From positions 186,001 through 250,000 of the forward strand of contig NZ_AQQS01000002.1 in NCBI RefSeq assembly GCF_002088275.1: a stretch of 64,000 bases of DNA. The letters are read 5' to 3'. The first letter of the stretch is position 1; the number at the start of each line of letters is the position of its first letter. Below the pieces are notes generated by a model. It saw only the letters and a program-made list of their open reading frames with translations. It was not told the origin of the DNA and did not search any database. The stretch is from Aurantimonas sp. 22II-16-19i (lineage in GTDB: Bacteria; Pseudomonadota; Alphaproteobacteria; Rhizobiales; Rhizobiaceae). A program made the position numbers and the translations under genes. This document shows, one piece after another, positions 34,149-42,589 of the stretch.

Positions 34149-34182
34149 CAAAACGGCTGGCCGCCCTGTGGCGGCCAGCCGT
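34149..34182 (-). terminator. Strong intercistronic hairpin between phnD and phnE
   Basis: ACGGCTGGCCGCC (34153-34165), loop CTGT, GGCGGCCAGCCGT (34170-34182): a perfect 13-base-pair stem followed on the minus strand by TTTTGACG. Partial termination or 3' protection would allow excess periplasmic binding protein over membrane parts. Confidence 0.72.
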
Positions 34183-34230
34183 CATGTCAGGTCTGCGGCC
34201 CGGACGGGCCGCGACGCCTGTCGTGCCGGA

Positions 34231-35241
34231 TCAGGCGCCCGAATTCTTCTCGTTGGCGTCGATCTGCTTCTGGTACTCGGCCTTCTGGGCCTGAAGCTTC
34301 TCGATCTCGGCCTTCTTGGTGGCCTCGTCCTTGTTGGCGTCGGCGTTGATCTGGCCGATCTGCTTCTCGACTTCCATCACGCGGATCGGCAGCAGCTGAT
34401 CGTTGGTGGACTTGCGGAACGGCGCCCATTCGAGAGCGGCGAGAACTTCCTTCTCGGCGGCGGCGTCGCCCTTCGAATTCTCGGTGCCGTAGTTGAGGAC
34501 GAAGTCCTCGATCTTCTGGCGGGCCTCGGCGTCGACCTTGTTGGAGATCACCAGCGGGTCCGACGGGATCAGCGGCGACTTCCAGATGACCTTGATCTTC
34601 TTGAAGGCTTCCGGCTGGTTCTTCTCGATCAGCGCGAGGCTCTCGGTGTTGTTCGAGGCCGCATCGACCTGGCCGTTGGCGACGGCCATGGCGTTGGTCT
34701 CGTGGTTGGCGTTGGTCACCGTCTTGAAGCACTCCTTCGGATCGACGCCGTTCTGGGCGAAGACGAAGGTCATCGGGACGAGATAGCCCGAGGTCGAGTT
34801 CGGATCGCCGAGGCCGAAGTTCAGCGTCTTGTCGCACTTCAGGAGGTCGTCGAGCGAGGTGAGCTCGGAATCGGCCGGGGCGAGGATCAGCGACCAGTAG
34901 CCCGGGCTGCCGTCGAGGGCGACGGTCTGGGCGAAGATCGAGCCGTCGGCGCGGTCGACGGCTTCCATCGCCGACTTGTTGCCGTACCAGGCGAGCTGGA
35001 CCTTGCCGAAGCGCATGCCCTCGATGACGCCGGCATAGTCGGATGCGAAGAACGGCTTGATGGTCAGGCCCGTCTGCTCGGCCATGTCGGCGAGGAACGG
35101 CTCCCACTTCGGGCGCAGGTTCTGCTGGCTCTCGGTGGAGATGATGCCGAAATTGATCTCCTGGCTGTCCTGGGCGACGGCCGGGGCGGAGAGCGAGAGC
35201 GCGACGGTGGCGGCCGCGACGACTTTCGAGAAGAGTTTCAT
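34231..35241 (-). CDS. phnD: Phosphonate ABC transporter substrate-binding protein
   Basis: A 336-residue periplasmic protein with signal peptide (VVAAATVALSLSAPAVAQ). PhnD features: NFGIISTESQQNLRPKWEPFLADM, VQLAWYGNKSAMEAVDRADG, and the phosphonate-pocket region FGLGDPNSTSGYLVPM. A Lys/Glu-rich helix (KAEIEKLQAQKAEYQKQID) extends the C-terminus beyond E. coli PhnD. Binds aminoethylphosphonate and other alkylphosphonates. Start at 35241; a ribosome site AGGGAA stands upstream. Confidence 0.95.
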   Translation of the reverse strand: MKLFSKVVAAATVALSLSAPAVAQDSQEINFGIISTESQQNLRPKWEPFLADMAEQTGLTIKPFFASDYAGVIEGMRFGKVQLAWYGNKSAMEAVDRADGSIFAQTVALDGSPGYWSLILAPADSELTSLDDLLKCDKTLNFGLGDPNSTSGYLVPMTFVFAQNGVDPKECFKTVTNANHETNAMAVANGQVDAASNNTESLALIEKNQPEAFKKIKVIWKSPLIPSDPLVISNKVDAEARQKIEDFVLNYGTENSKGDAAAEKEVLAALEWAPFRKSTNDQLLPIRVMEVEKQIGQINADANKDEATKKAEIEKLQAQKAEYQKQIDANEKNSGA

Positions 35242-35300
35242 GGGGTGTGGTTTCCCTGTTGGTGGTCTCGTGGATGCTCGACTTCCGGTCCGCGCTTGCG

Positions 35301-36170
35301 TCACGCGGGCTGGAGGATCTTCTCTCTCTGGCCGGCGCCGGGACGGTTCTCCGGTTCGGCCTCGGCGACAGGTCGCGGCTTGCCCTTGACGGGCAGTTTC
35401 TGCGGCAGGACCAGTTCCTCGGAGGCGGCGCCGTACAGCTCGGTGAGGAAGCTGTCGGACAAGGCGTCGGACGGGCCGTCATAGACGACCTTTCCGTCCC
35501 TGAGCGCGATCGTCCGGTCGCAGTAGACCCGGGCGTATTCGACCTGATGCAGCGAGACGAGGACGGTGAGCCTGTCGGTGCGGTTGATGTCGGCGAGGAC
35601 GTCCATCACCCGCCGCGCCGAGGCCGGATCGAGCGAGGCGATCGGCTCGTCGGCGAGCAGGATCTTCGAGCGCTGCAGCAGCGTCCTGGCGATTGCCGCG
35701 CGCTGCTGCTGGCCGCCCGAAAGCGTCGAGGCGCGCTGCCAGGCGACCTCCGGAATGCCGACCCGGGCGAGCGATTCGATCGCCGCCTGCTTCTCGGCCT
35801 TGGTGAAGATGCCGAAGGTCCCACGCCAGGGCGAGATGTGGCCGAGAATGCCGCACAGGACGTTGGTGATCACCGGCAGCCGGGCGACCAGATTGAACTG
35901 CTGGAAGATGACCCCGGTCTTGCCGCGCAGTTCACGCATGTTGGGGCCGAACTTGCCGTCCTGCTGCTGGACCTCGCCGAGGATCCTGACGATCGAGCCG
36001 GCATCGCCGCGCTCGAGCCCGCAGATGTGCCGCATCAGCGTCGACTTGCCGGAACCCGAGGCCCCGATCAGCGCCACCATCTCACCTTCCGATATCGTCA
36101 GGTCGACGCCGGCCAGCGCCTGCTTCTTGCCGAACCGCTTGGACAGCTTCTCGACGGCGATCGCGGTCAT
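35301..36170 (-). CDS. phnC: Phosphonate ABC transporter ATP-binding protein
   Basis: A 289-residue ABC ATPase: Walker A GASGSGKST, Q-loop VIFQQFNLVARL (the PhnC-specific QFNLV), signature LSGGQQQRAAIA, Walker B ILLADEPIASLD and the H-loop SLHQVEYARVYCDR. First gene of the phnCDE-MN run, with GGAG nine bases before the ATG and a multi-repeat Pho box 60-90 bases upstream. The C-terminal 25 residues are a proline-rich tail not needed by the fold. Confidence 0.95.
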   Translation of the reverse strand: MTAIAVEKLSKRFGKKQALAGVDLTISEGEMVALIGASGSGKSTLMRHICGLERGDAGSIVRILGEVQQQDGKFGPNMRELRGKTGVIFQQFNLVARLPVITNVLCGILGHISPWRGTFGIFTKAEKQAAIESLARVGIPEVAWQRASTLSGGQQQRAAIARTLLQRSKILLADEPIASLDPASARRVMDVLADINRTDRLTVLVSLHQVEYARVYCDRTIALRDGKVVYDGPSDALSDSFLTELYGAASEELVLPQKLPVKGKPRPVAEAEPENRPGAGQREKILQPA

Positions 36171-36213
36171 GGGGCGGGCTCCTGATCGGGTCGCTCGGTG
36201 AATTCGGCAAACC

Positions 36214-36265
36214 ATTAGAGCCGGCGAATGTGACCTCGATGACGGTTCTCTGACGCTTCCATGAC
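36214..36265 (-). promoter_or_regulatory. Pho box and -10 element of phnC
   Basis: Reading the minus strand, GTCAT (36265-36261), GTCAG (36254-36250) and GTCAT (36243-36239) are spaced exactly 11 bases, the period of PhoB half-sites (CTGTCAT-type words). A further GTCAC at 36234-36230 is followed after ten bases by TCTAAT (36219-36214), a good -10. Expected result: PhoB activation under phosphate starvation. Confidence 0.75.
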
Positions 36266-36292
36266 AACTGAACCGGTATCGCTCAGAGGGGC

Positions 36293-36907
36293 TTAAGCGG
36301 CATATTTGGCGAGGAACGCCTCGGCATCGAGGGTGCGGAAATCGGCGAGCGCCGCCCGCAGCGCCGAATGCGGCCAATCCCACCAGGCGAGCGCCGCCAT
36401 GCGGGCCGCGATGTCCTCGGAAAACCGCCTGCGGATGAGCCTTGCCGGCACGCCGCCGACGATGGTGTAGGGCTCGACGTCCCTGGAGACCACCGCCCCG
36501 GCGCCGACCACCGCGCCGTCGCCGATCGTGACGCCGGGCAGGATCGTCGCGCCGTGGCCGATCCAGACGTCGTGGCCGATCGTGACGGCGTTCGAGCGCC
36601 GCCAGTCGAAGAATTCGGCCTCGTTCGCCTCGCCGTCGAAATAGTCGCCGGCCCGGTAGGTGAAGTGGTGCAGCGTCGCCCGCCAGGTCGGATGGTTGGT
36701 GGCGTTGATCCGGACGGCGGCGGCGATGTTGACGAACTTGCCGATCGCGGCGGCCCAGATGCCGCAGTCCTGCATGACGTAGGAGTAGTCGCCGAGCCGG
36801 GTCTCGGAGATGCGGCAGCGCTCGGCGATCTCGGTGTAGTGGCCGAGATGGCTGGCCTCGACCTCGGCGCTCGGATGGACCAGCGGGGTTTCGGAGAGCC
36901 TGGCCAT
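36293..36907 (-). CDS. Hexapeptide-repeat acetyltransferase of phosphonate metabolism
   Basis: A 204-residue left-handed beta-helix (LbH) transferase of the group found in phn operons: repeated hexapeptide turns such as [37 protein letters not shown], and the conserved [19 protein letters not shown] and WWDWPH segments. It is not homologous to the GNAT PhnO of E. coli but may serve the same purpose, acetylating aminoalkylphosphonates. ATG at 36907 overlaps the phnL stop by one base (TGATG). Confidence 0.88.
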   Translation of the reverse strand: MARLSETPLVHPSAEVEASHLGHYTEIAERCRISETRLGDYSYVMQDCGIWAAAIGKFVNIAAAVRINATNHPTWRATLHHFTYRAGDYFDGEANEAEFFDWRRSNAVTIGHDVWIGHGATILPGVTIGDGAVVGAGAVVSRDVEPYTIVGGVPARLIRRRFSEDIAARMAALAWWDWPHSALRAALADFRTLDAEAFLAKYAA

Positions 36908-37635
36908 CACGCGGCGGCCTTGCGGGCCGAAAAGCCGGAGACGTCGACGATCCGGGTCGCGATGCGGCTGCGCACCTCCTCGTCGTGGAAGATGCCGAGG
37001 ATCGCGACGCCCTCCCGGCGCTTGGCCTCGATCAGCTCGCAGACGACATCGCGATTGGCATTGTCGAGGGAGGCGGTCGGCTCGTCGAGGAGGAGGACCG
37101 GGTGGTCGGTGAGAAAGCCGCGGGCGATGTTCACCCGCTGCTTCTCGCCGCCGGAAAAGGTCGCGGGCGGCAGTTCGAAGAGGGCGGTCGGCAGGTTCAG
37201 CCGCTCGAGAAGAAGGGCGGCGTGGCGACGGGCTTCGCCTGTGTCCACGCCGCGCGAAAACAGCGGCTCGGCGACGACGTCGAGGGCCGAGACGCGCGGG
37301 ATCGCCCGCAGGAACTGGCTGACATAGCCGATCACGTCGCGCCTGAGCGCGATGATCTCGCGCGGGCTGGCGGCGGCGAGATCGACGAAGGGCGTGTCCG
37401 CTTGGCCGCGCATCCGGATGTGGCCGGTCTCGACGCCGTAATTGCCGGTGATCATCCTCAGGATCGACGACTTGCCGACGCCCGAGGGACCGCCCAGCAC
37501 CACCACTTCGCCGGCCTCGACGTGGAAGGAAACGTCCCGGACGACGGGCAGGTGGATGCCGCCGCGCAGATGGTTGGTGAAGCTCTTGGCGACGGCTTCG
37601 AGGCGGAGCCGGGTCTGCGGGGATGCGTCATGCAT
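36907..37635 (-). CDS. phnL: C-P lyase complex ABC-type subunit PhnL
   Basis: A 242-residue ABC ATPase-like subunit that docks on the PhnGHIJ core. Walker [11 protein letters not shown], signature [12 protein letters not shown], Walker [13 protein letters not shown]. Residues [21 protein letters not shown] are typical PhnL N-terminal. It starts three bases after the phnK stop and is coupled to the acetyltransferase gene. Confidence 0.94.
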   Translation of the reverse strand: MHDASPQTRLRLEAVAKSFTNHLRGGIHLPVVRDVSFHVEAGEVVVLGGPSGVGKSSILRMITGNYGVETGHIRMRGQADTPFVDLAAASPREIIALRRDVIGYVSQFLRAIPRVSALDVVAEPLFSRGVDTGEARRHAALLLERLNLPTALFELPPATFSGGEKQRVNIARGFLTDHPVLLLDEPTASLDNANRDVVCELIEAKRREGVAILGIFHDEEVRSRIATRIVDVSGFSARKAAA

Positions 37636-37638
37636 GGC

Positions 37639-38415
37639 TCAGACCTCCAGGATCGAGGCGACGAGAAGCTGGGTATAGGGGTGCTGCGGGTCGTCCAGCA
37701 CCCGGTCCGTCAGCCCGTGTTCGATGACATGGCCCTGCTTCATCACCATGATCCGGTGCGACAGCAGCCGTGCGACCGCGAGATCGTGGGTGACGACGAT
37801 CGCCGACAGGCCCATCTCGCCGACCAGCCCGCGCAAGAGATCGAGGAGCCGCGCCTGCACCGAGACGTCCAGCCCGCCCGTCGGCTCGTCCATGAAGACG
37901 AGGCGCGGCGCGGTGACGAGATTGCGGGCGATCTGCAGGCGCTGGCGCATGCCGCCGGAAAAGGCGGTCGGCCGGTCGTCGATGCGCGCGCCGGGGATCT
38001 CGACCCGGGACAGCCAGTCCTCCGCCGTCGTTCGGATGCGGCCGTAATGCCGGTCGCCGACCGCCATCATCCGCTCGCCGATATTGGCCCCGGCCGAGAC
38101 GCGCATCCTGAGCCCATCGGCCGGATTCTGGTGGACGAAGCCCCAGTCGGTGCGCATCAGGAAGCGCCGCTCGGCTTCGCTGAGACTGGCGAGATCGCGC
38201 ATTGTGCCGCCGCGCATCCGGTAGCTGACGGTGCCGCTGGTCAGCGGCATGCGACAGGAGAGGCATTCGAGGAGGGTCGACTTGCCCGAGCCGGATTCGC
38301 CGACAATGGCGAGGATCTCGCCCGGATAGAGGTCGAAGGAGACGTCCTCGCAGCCGACATGGGCGCCGTAGAGGCGGGTGAGGGAGCGGGCGGAGAGGAG
38401 GGGGAGGTCGGTCAT
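37639..38415 (-). CDS. phnK: C-P lyase complex ABC-type subunit PhnK
   Basis: A 258-residue ABC ATPase-like protein: Walker A GESGSGKST, DWGFVHQNPADGLRM (PhnK-specific Q-loop), signature FSGGMRQRLQIA and Walker B LVFMDEPTGGLD. PhnK binds the PhnGHIJ core. Its start lies about 750 bases from phnJ because an antisense brnTA module sits between; phnK would normally follow phnJ closely. No strong ribosome site is visible at 38415. Confidence 0.94.
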   Translation of the reverse strand: MTDLPLLSARSLTRLYGAHVGCEDVSFDLYPGEILAIVGESGSGKSTLLECLSCRMPLTSGTVSYRMRGGTMRDLASLSEAERRFLMRTDWGFVHQNPADGLRMRVSAGANIGERMMAVGDRHYGRIRTTAEDWLSRVEIPGARIDDRPTAFSGGMRQRLQIARNLVTAPRLVFMDEPTGGLDVSVQARLLDLLRGLVGEMGLSAIVVTHDLAVARLLSHRIMVMKQGHVIEHGLTDRVLDDPQHPYTQLLVASILEV

Positions 38416-38522
38416 GGGTGAGACACGCTGATGGTCGCTTCGCCGATGGGATGCAGTCGGTGGATGTTGCTCGCAGGATGGCGTAGAAAGGCAGTCCGAG
38501 CGGCTTTCCGGCGTGGTGCGAT

Positions 38523-38831
38523 TTGAAGTTTCCAATCGCTCGTCCCCCCGAATTTGACTGGGATCCGGAGAAATCGTCGAGGAACGACGATGAGAGGGGC
38601 CTGCCCTTCGACCGAGCGAAATCCTTCGACTTCGAGTCGGCCGTCTATCGGCTCGATGATAGAAGCGATTACGGAGAGCAACGGATCATTGCGATCGGCC
38701 TCATCGGCGGTTGATTGCACGTGGTTGTGTTCACGATGCGAGGCACCGTTATGCGCATTATATCCCTGCGCAAGGCGAATGATCGGGAAGGGCGCATGTA
38801 TGTCCACAGCAGAACGCAAGGCAATCGATAG
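38523..38831 (+). pseudogene. brnT: BrnT-type toxin gene with in-frame stop
   Basis: The frame from TTG 38523 reads like a BrnT ribonuclease toxin: PEFDWDPEKSSRNDDERGLPF, FESAVYRLDDRSDYGEQRIIAIGLIGG, then a TGA at 38712-38714, and continues in the same frame with LHVVVFTMRGTVMRIISLRKANDREGRMY to a TAG ending at 38831. In BrnT proteins the TGA position is normally Arg (CGA), so one C-to-T change would explain it. The product is truncated to 63 residues unless the stop is read through or is a base-call error. The downstream antitoxin frame is intact. Confidence 0.78.
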
Positions 38832-39117
38832 GGCTCTGGCCCGCCATGCGGACGTCTTGGAAAAGACCAGGCGTGCAAGGGCGGAGATGACGCCCGAAGA
38901 AGACGCGGCGATCACTGCCGATGCTTTGAATGATCCCGACAACCCGCCCATCGACGATGACGCGGAGTTCATGAGCTGGGATGAAGCGAGGGCACGGTTG
39001 CTCGGCCGTACGCAGGTGGCGCTCGAACTGGATGTCGTCGAACGCTTCCGCCGGGCCGGCGACGATTGGCAGGAGCGGATCGACGCGCTTCTCAGGGAGG
39101 CCGCGCCTGCTGAGTGA
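38800..39117 (+). CDS. brnA: BrnA-type antitoxin
   Basis: A 105-residue protein with a BrnA signature: ITADALNDPDNPPIDDDAEFM, then a ribbon-helix-helix-like end VALELDVVERFRRAGDDWQERIDALLREA. GAAGGG precedes the ATG, and the gene overlaps the brnT frame by 32 bases in another frame, as in brnTA operons. With the toxin damaged, it can be a relic or can still repress the locus and counter related toxins. Confidence 0.8.
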   Translation: MSTAERKAIDRALARHADVLEKTRRARAEMTPEEDAAITADALNDPDNPPIDDDAEFMSWDEARARLLGRTQVALELDVVERFRRAGDDWQERIDALLREAAPAE

Positions 39118-39166
39118 TGCGCCGGGGCGGTGGTGGCGCTGACGAGCCTGGAAAGGATCGCGGACG

Positions 39167-40045
39167 TCATCCGACCGCCGCCGTCGCGGTGGGGTCCGCC
39201 CCCACATGCCCATCCTCCCGCCGCTCCTCGCAATAGTCCGTGTCCGAGCAGGCATAGAGCCTCCCGCCGCGGTCGTCGGTGACGATCTCGTCCAGATAGA
39301 CCCCCGTCGCGCCGCAGAGGCCGCAGGGCTGGGAGAAGGTCTGGACGCTGAAGGGATGGTCCTCGAAATCGAGGCTTCTCACCCGGGTGAAGGGCGGGAT
39401 CGCATAGATGCGCTGCTCGCGGCCGGCGCCGAAGAGCTGCAGCGCCCGGCAGTCGTCCATCTTCGGATTGTCGAATTTCGGGATCGGCGAGGGATCCATG
39501 ACGTAGCGCCCCTCGACCTTCACCGGATAGGCGTAGGTCGTCGCGATGTGGCCGTGCTGGGCGATGTCCTCGTAGAGCTTGACGTGCATCAGCCCGTATT
39601 CTTCCAGAGCATGCATGATCCGCGTCTCGGTCTCGCGCGGCTCGAGGAAGCGCAGGGGTTCGGGGATCGGCACCTGGTAGACCAGCGTCTGGCCTTCCGA
39701 CAAAGGCGCTTCGGGAATGCGGTGGCGGGTCTGGATGATCGTCGCCTCCGCCGTCTTCGTCGTGACCTTCACATTCGAGACGCGGGCGAAGAAGGCGCGG
39801 ATGGAGACGGCATTGGTGGTGTCGTCGGAGCCCTGGTCGATGACCTTCAGCACGTCCTCCGGCCCGATGATCGCCGCCGTTACCTGCACGCCGCCGGTGC
39901 CCCAGCCATAGGGCATCGGCATCTCGCGGGAGGCGAAGGGCACCTGATAGCCGGGGATCGCCACGGCCTTGAGGATCGCCCGGCGGATCATCCGCTTGGT
40001 CTGCTCGTCGAGATAGGCGAAGTTGTAGCTGGGCAGCGCAGTCAT
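39167..40045 (-). CDS. phnJ: Alpha-D-ribose 1-methylphosphonate 5-phosphate C-P lyase
   Basis: The 292-residue radical SAM catalytic subunit that cuts the C-P bond. The four Cys that bind the 4Fe-4S cluster and act in catalysis are at residues 241 and 244 (CGLC), 266 and 272 (CSDTDYC), the same numbers as in E. coli PhnJ. Other family words: NFAYLDEQTKRMIRRAILKAVAIPG and MPMPYGWGTGG. The start at 40045 has GGGGGA upstream; further codons to 40108 are unlikely. The antisense brnA gene ends 49 bases after its stop. Confidence 0.96.
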   Translation of the reverse strand: MTALPSYNFAYLDEQTKRMIRRAILKAVAIPGYQVPFASREMPMPYGWGTGGVQVTAAIIGPEDVLKVIDQGSDDTTNAVSIRAFFARVSNVKVTTKTAEATIIQTRHRIPEAPLSEGQTLVYQVPIPEPLRFLEPRETETRIMHALEEYGLMHVKLYEDIAQHGHIATTYAYPVKVEGRYVMDPSPIPKFDNPKMDDCRALQLFGAGREQRIYAIPPFTRVRSLDFEDHPFSVQTFSQPCGLCGATGVYLDEIVTDDRGGRLYACSDTDYCEERREDGHVGADPTATAAVG

Positions 40046-40101
40046 CGGCTTGGTCCCCCAAGGGCTGGATGGGCCGGCAGAGACAGGGAAGGACGAATTC
40101 C

Positions 40102-40272
40102 GTGACATGGATGGCGCTCGGCGAGCTTTTCGCGATCCTCTTCGGTCTCGCCCTTGGCTGGTTCTTCCTGATCTATCGCGATCCGGTCACCGGCAAGCTC
40201 GGGCGCGGCATCTCCGGGCGTCCGCGTGTGCCGGAGGGCGAGCGAGAGAGCGACGCCCGTCCGTCCGAGTGA
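40102..40272 (+). CDS. Small membrane protein antisense to the phnI-phnJ junction
   Basis: A 56-residue protein: one transmembrane helix (ALGELFAILFGLALGWFFLIY) then a basic tail with Asp/Glu/Arg. Codon usage has the high third-position GC of true genes here, and AAGGA stands eight bases before the GTG at 40102. No family recognised. It lies in the 240 bases between phnI and phnJ on the opposite strand. It may be real; a spurious frame is possible. Confidence 0.55.
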   Translation: MTWMALGELFAILFGLALGWFFLIYRDPVTGKLGRGISGRPRVPEGERESDARPSE

Positions 40273-40286
40273 GCAGGACAGACCGG

Positions 40287-41432
40287 TCATTTCTCCGCGT
40301 CCTCGTCCCGGACACCGTTGCCTGAAGGCCGACCCGCACCGCTGGGCTCGGCTCCATCGGCGGGCCTCGCGCCATGCTCGGCCTTCATCCGGCGCAGAAG
40401 CTCCAGCTCGGCCTGGAAGTCGACATAGTGGGGCAGCTTCAGATGTTCCACGAAGCCGGTCGCCTGGACGTTGTCGGAATGGGCGAGGACGAATTCCTCG
40501 TCCTGCGCCGGCGCTCGGCGCTCCTCGTCGAACTCGCCCGCCCGCAGCGCCCGGTCGACGAGGCTCATGGCCATCGCCTTGCGTTCGAGCTGTCCGAATA
40601 CCAATCCGTATCCGCGAGTGAACTTCGGCGGCACGTCTTTCGAGCCGGCGAACTGCGAGACCATCTGGCATTCGGTCACGCGGACGCGGCCGATGGTGAC
40701 GGCAAAGCCGAATTCCGGCAGGTCGACCTCCACCTCCACCTCGCCGATGCGGATCTCGCCGACGAAGGGATGGGTGCGGCCATAGCCGCGCTGGGTCGAA
40801 TAGCCGAGGCCGAGCAGGAAGCCCTCGTCGCCTCTGGCCAGTGCCTGGAGCCGAAGATCGCGCGAGGCGGGAAAGGCCAGCGGTGAGCGGGTGAGGTCGG
40901 CGGGCTTGCCGCCATGATCCGCGCCGTCGCCCTCGATCAGCGCTTCGTCGCCGAGAATGTCGGTCACCCGCGGGGCGGGGCCGTCCTCTGCCGGCCGGCG
41001 CGATGCCGGCGCCGCGACCTCGCCGTCCTCGGCCATTTCCGGCTCGATCAGCCGGTGGGTATAGTCGAAGGTCGGGCCGAGCAGCTGCCCGCCGGGCAGG
41101 TCCTTGTAGGTGGCCGAGATCCGCCGCTCGATCAGCATCTTTCCGGTATCGATCGGGCGCGAGGCGGCAAAGCGCGGCAGGGTGGTGCGATAGGCGCGGA
41201 TGAGGAAGATCGCCTCGATCAGGTCGCCGCGCGACTGGCGCACGGCCATTGCCGCGAGTTCCGGATCGTACAGCGATCCCTCGGCCATCACCCGGTCGAC
41301 CGCGAGCGCCAGCTGGCCGGCGATCTGCTCGAGCGTCAGTGCGGGAACCGAGCGGTCGCCGCGCCGCCGGTCGGCGAGGAGGCGATGCGCATTGGCGATG
41401 GCGGCCTCGCCGCCTTTCACGGCAACGTACAT
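40287..41432 (-). CDS. phnI: C-P lyase core subunit PhnI
   Basis: A 381-residue subunit of the PhnGHIJ core; with PhnG, H and L it joins methylphosphonate to ATP ribose, releasing adenine. Family words: MYVAVKGGEAAIANAHRLL, GDLIEAIFLIRAYRTTLPR, GFLLGLGYSTQRGYGRTHPF and TGFVEHLKLPHYVDFQAEL. Starts one base after the phnH stop. Confidence 0.95.
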   Translation of the reverse strand: MYVAVKGGEAAIANAHRLLADRRRGDRSVPALTLEQIAGQLALAVDRVMAEGSLYDPELAAMAVRQSRGDLIEAIFLIRAYRTTLPRFAASRPIDTGKMLIERRISATYKDLPGGQLLGPTFDYTHRLIEPEMAEDGEVAAPASRRPAEDGPAPRVTDILGDEALIEGDGADHGGKPADLTRSPLAFPASRDLRLQALARGDEGFLLGLGYSTQRGYGRTHPFVGEIRIGEVEVEVDLPEFGFAVTIGRVRVTECQMVSQFAGSKDVPPKFTRGYGLVFGQLERKAMAMSLVDRALRAGEFDEERRAPAQDEEFVLAHSDNVQATGFVEHLKLPHYVDFQAELELLRRMKAEHGARPADGAEPSGAGRPSGNGVRDEDAEK

Positions 41433-41433
41433 C

Positions 41434-42036
41434 TCAGCCCTCCGTGACGATGGTGGAGCGGGGCAGGCAGAGCGCCTGCGTGCCGGCGGTCAGGATCAGG
41501 TCGAGCCCGCAAGGGTCGAGCGTCCGGTTGGCCCGCCGCGCCGCGACGAAGCCGTCACCGAGCCCTGCGACGCGGATGAGCGCGTGGCCGGAAATGCCGG
41601 GCCCGGTCAGGCGGAGTGCCTCGCCGCTGTCCAGCGAAGGCACCTCGACCAGCAGCGTCGCCGAGCGGTCCGGATAGGCGAGGGTGCCGAGGGCGAAGGT
41701 TTCCAGCGCCGACCTGTCGAAGCCGCGGGTGACGGCGAACCGCGCCGCGCCCGGCTCGGCCAGCCGGGCGCTGGTCTGGAAGCCGAGCCAGGCGGCGAGC
41801 GCATCGCCCGCGCCCTCGACGCTGACGGGCGTGTCGGCATCGGCGAGGGTGCAGAGGATCGCGCCCTGGGCGGGGGAGAGCGGCGCGGGCGGGGCGCAGC
41901 GGGACTCGAGATCGACGATGGTCCCGGGGCGCGACATCGCCTGCAGCAGGGCGGCGAACACCGCCTGCGCGTCGAACACCGGATCGGCGAAGCCGCCTTC
42001 GACCGCGCGGCGGGAGAGCTCAGTGGTGTCGGCCAT
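41434..42036 (-). CDS. phnH: C-P lyase core subunit PhnH
   Basis: A 200-residue PLP-transferase-fold-like subunit: GFADPVFDAQAVFAALLQAMSRPGT is the PhnH opening, TLDPCGLDLILTAGTQALCLPRST the end. Start overlaps phnG stop by one base (TGATG); the apparent frame extension to 42417 is antisense-like sequence inside phnG. Confidence 0.94.
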   Translation of the reverse strand: MADTTELSRRAVEGGFADPVFDAQAVFAALLQAMSRPGTIVDLESRCAPPAPLSPAQGAILCTLADADTPVSVEGAGDALAAWLGFQTSARLAEPGAARFAVTRGFDRSALETFALGTLAYPDRSATLLVEVPSLDSGEALRLTGPGISGHALIRVAGLGDGFVAARRANRTLDPCGLDLILTAGTQALCLPRSTIVTEG

Positions 42037-42512
42037 CAATCCTCTCCGCGCATCATGGTGAAAAAGTCGACCCGCGTTGCTTCGGTCTCGGATCGCCGCT
42101 CGCGGTCGGCTTCGGCAAGCGCCGCTTCGAGGACTGCGACGACCTCGCTTTCCACGCCTTCCCGCGCCGCCTCGACCTGCCAGAGCGCGTCGAAGGCCGC
42201 GGCGAAGGTCGCGCGGTCGCCGTCGCGGCCGAGCACCATGGCGTGGCCCACCGGTCCTTCGTCGAGCCGGACGCTCGCCCGTGTCACGCTGGCCTCGCCG
42301 AGATTGAAGGGCGCGCCGCCGCCGCCCGCCCGGCCGCGCACCATGACGAGGCCGGCCTCGGGGCCGCGCAGGGGCAGGATCTCGCGGCCGCCGCCGAGCT
42401 TTCCCCAGGCTTCGCACAGGAACGCGGCATCCGCCTTCGCGAAGGCCGAGACCGCACGCCGACGGCCATTGTCCGGGGATGAGGGGGAAGGTGTGTCGTC
42501 GGGGCGGTGCAT
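42036..42512 (-). CDS. phnG: C-P lyase core subunit PhnG
   Basis: A 158-residue small core subunit with LPLRGPEAGLVMVRGRAGGGGAPFNLGEASVTRASVRL, GHAMVLGRDG and the C-terminal TRVDFFTMMRGED typical of PhnG. First gene of the minus-strand run phnGHIJ. The region before its start holds a PhnF-type palindrome and a Pho box, indicating both repression and phosphate-starvation activation. Confidence 0.94.
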   Translation of the reverse strand: MHRPDDTPSPSSPDNGRRRAVSAFAKADAAFLCEAWGKLGGGREILPLRGPEAGLVMVRGRAGGGGAPFNLGEASVTRASVRLDEGPVGHAMVLGRDGDRATFAAAFDALWQVEAAREGVESEVVAVLEAALAEADRERRSETEATRVDFFTMMRGED

Positions 42513-42554
42513 GATCTTACCGTCACTCGCGAAGAGCAGTTCGTTCGGACCTTA

Positions 42555-42589
42555 TTGTCTATTTGTATAGACAACTGGATGATGTCTAT
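42555..42589. promoter_or_regulatory. PhnF operator: palindrome plus extra half-site
   Basis: TTGTCTAT (42555-42562), TTGT, ATAGACAA (42567-42574): a perfect eight-base inverted repeat. TGTCTAT recurs at 42583-42589. GntR/HutC-type PhnF proteins bind palindromes with TATAGAC-like arms. The site lies between the proposed phnG promoter and the phnG start codon, so bound PhnF would repress phnG, and possibly phnF. Confidence 0.7.
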
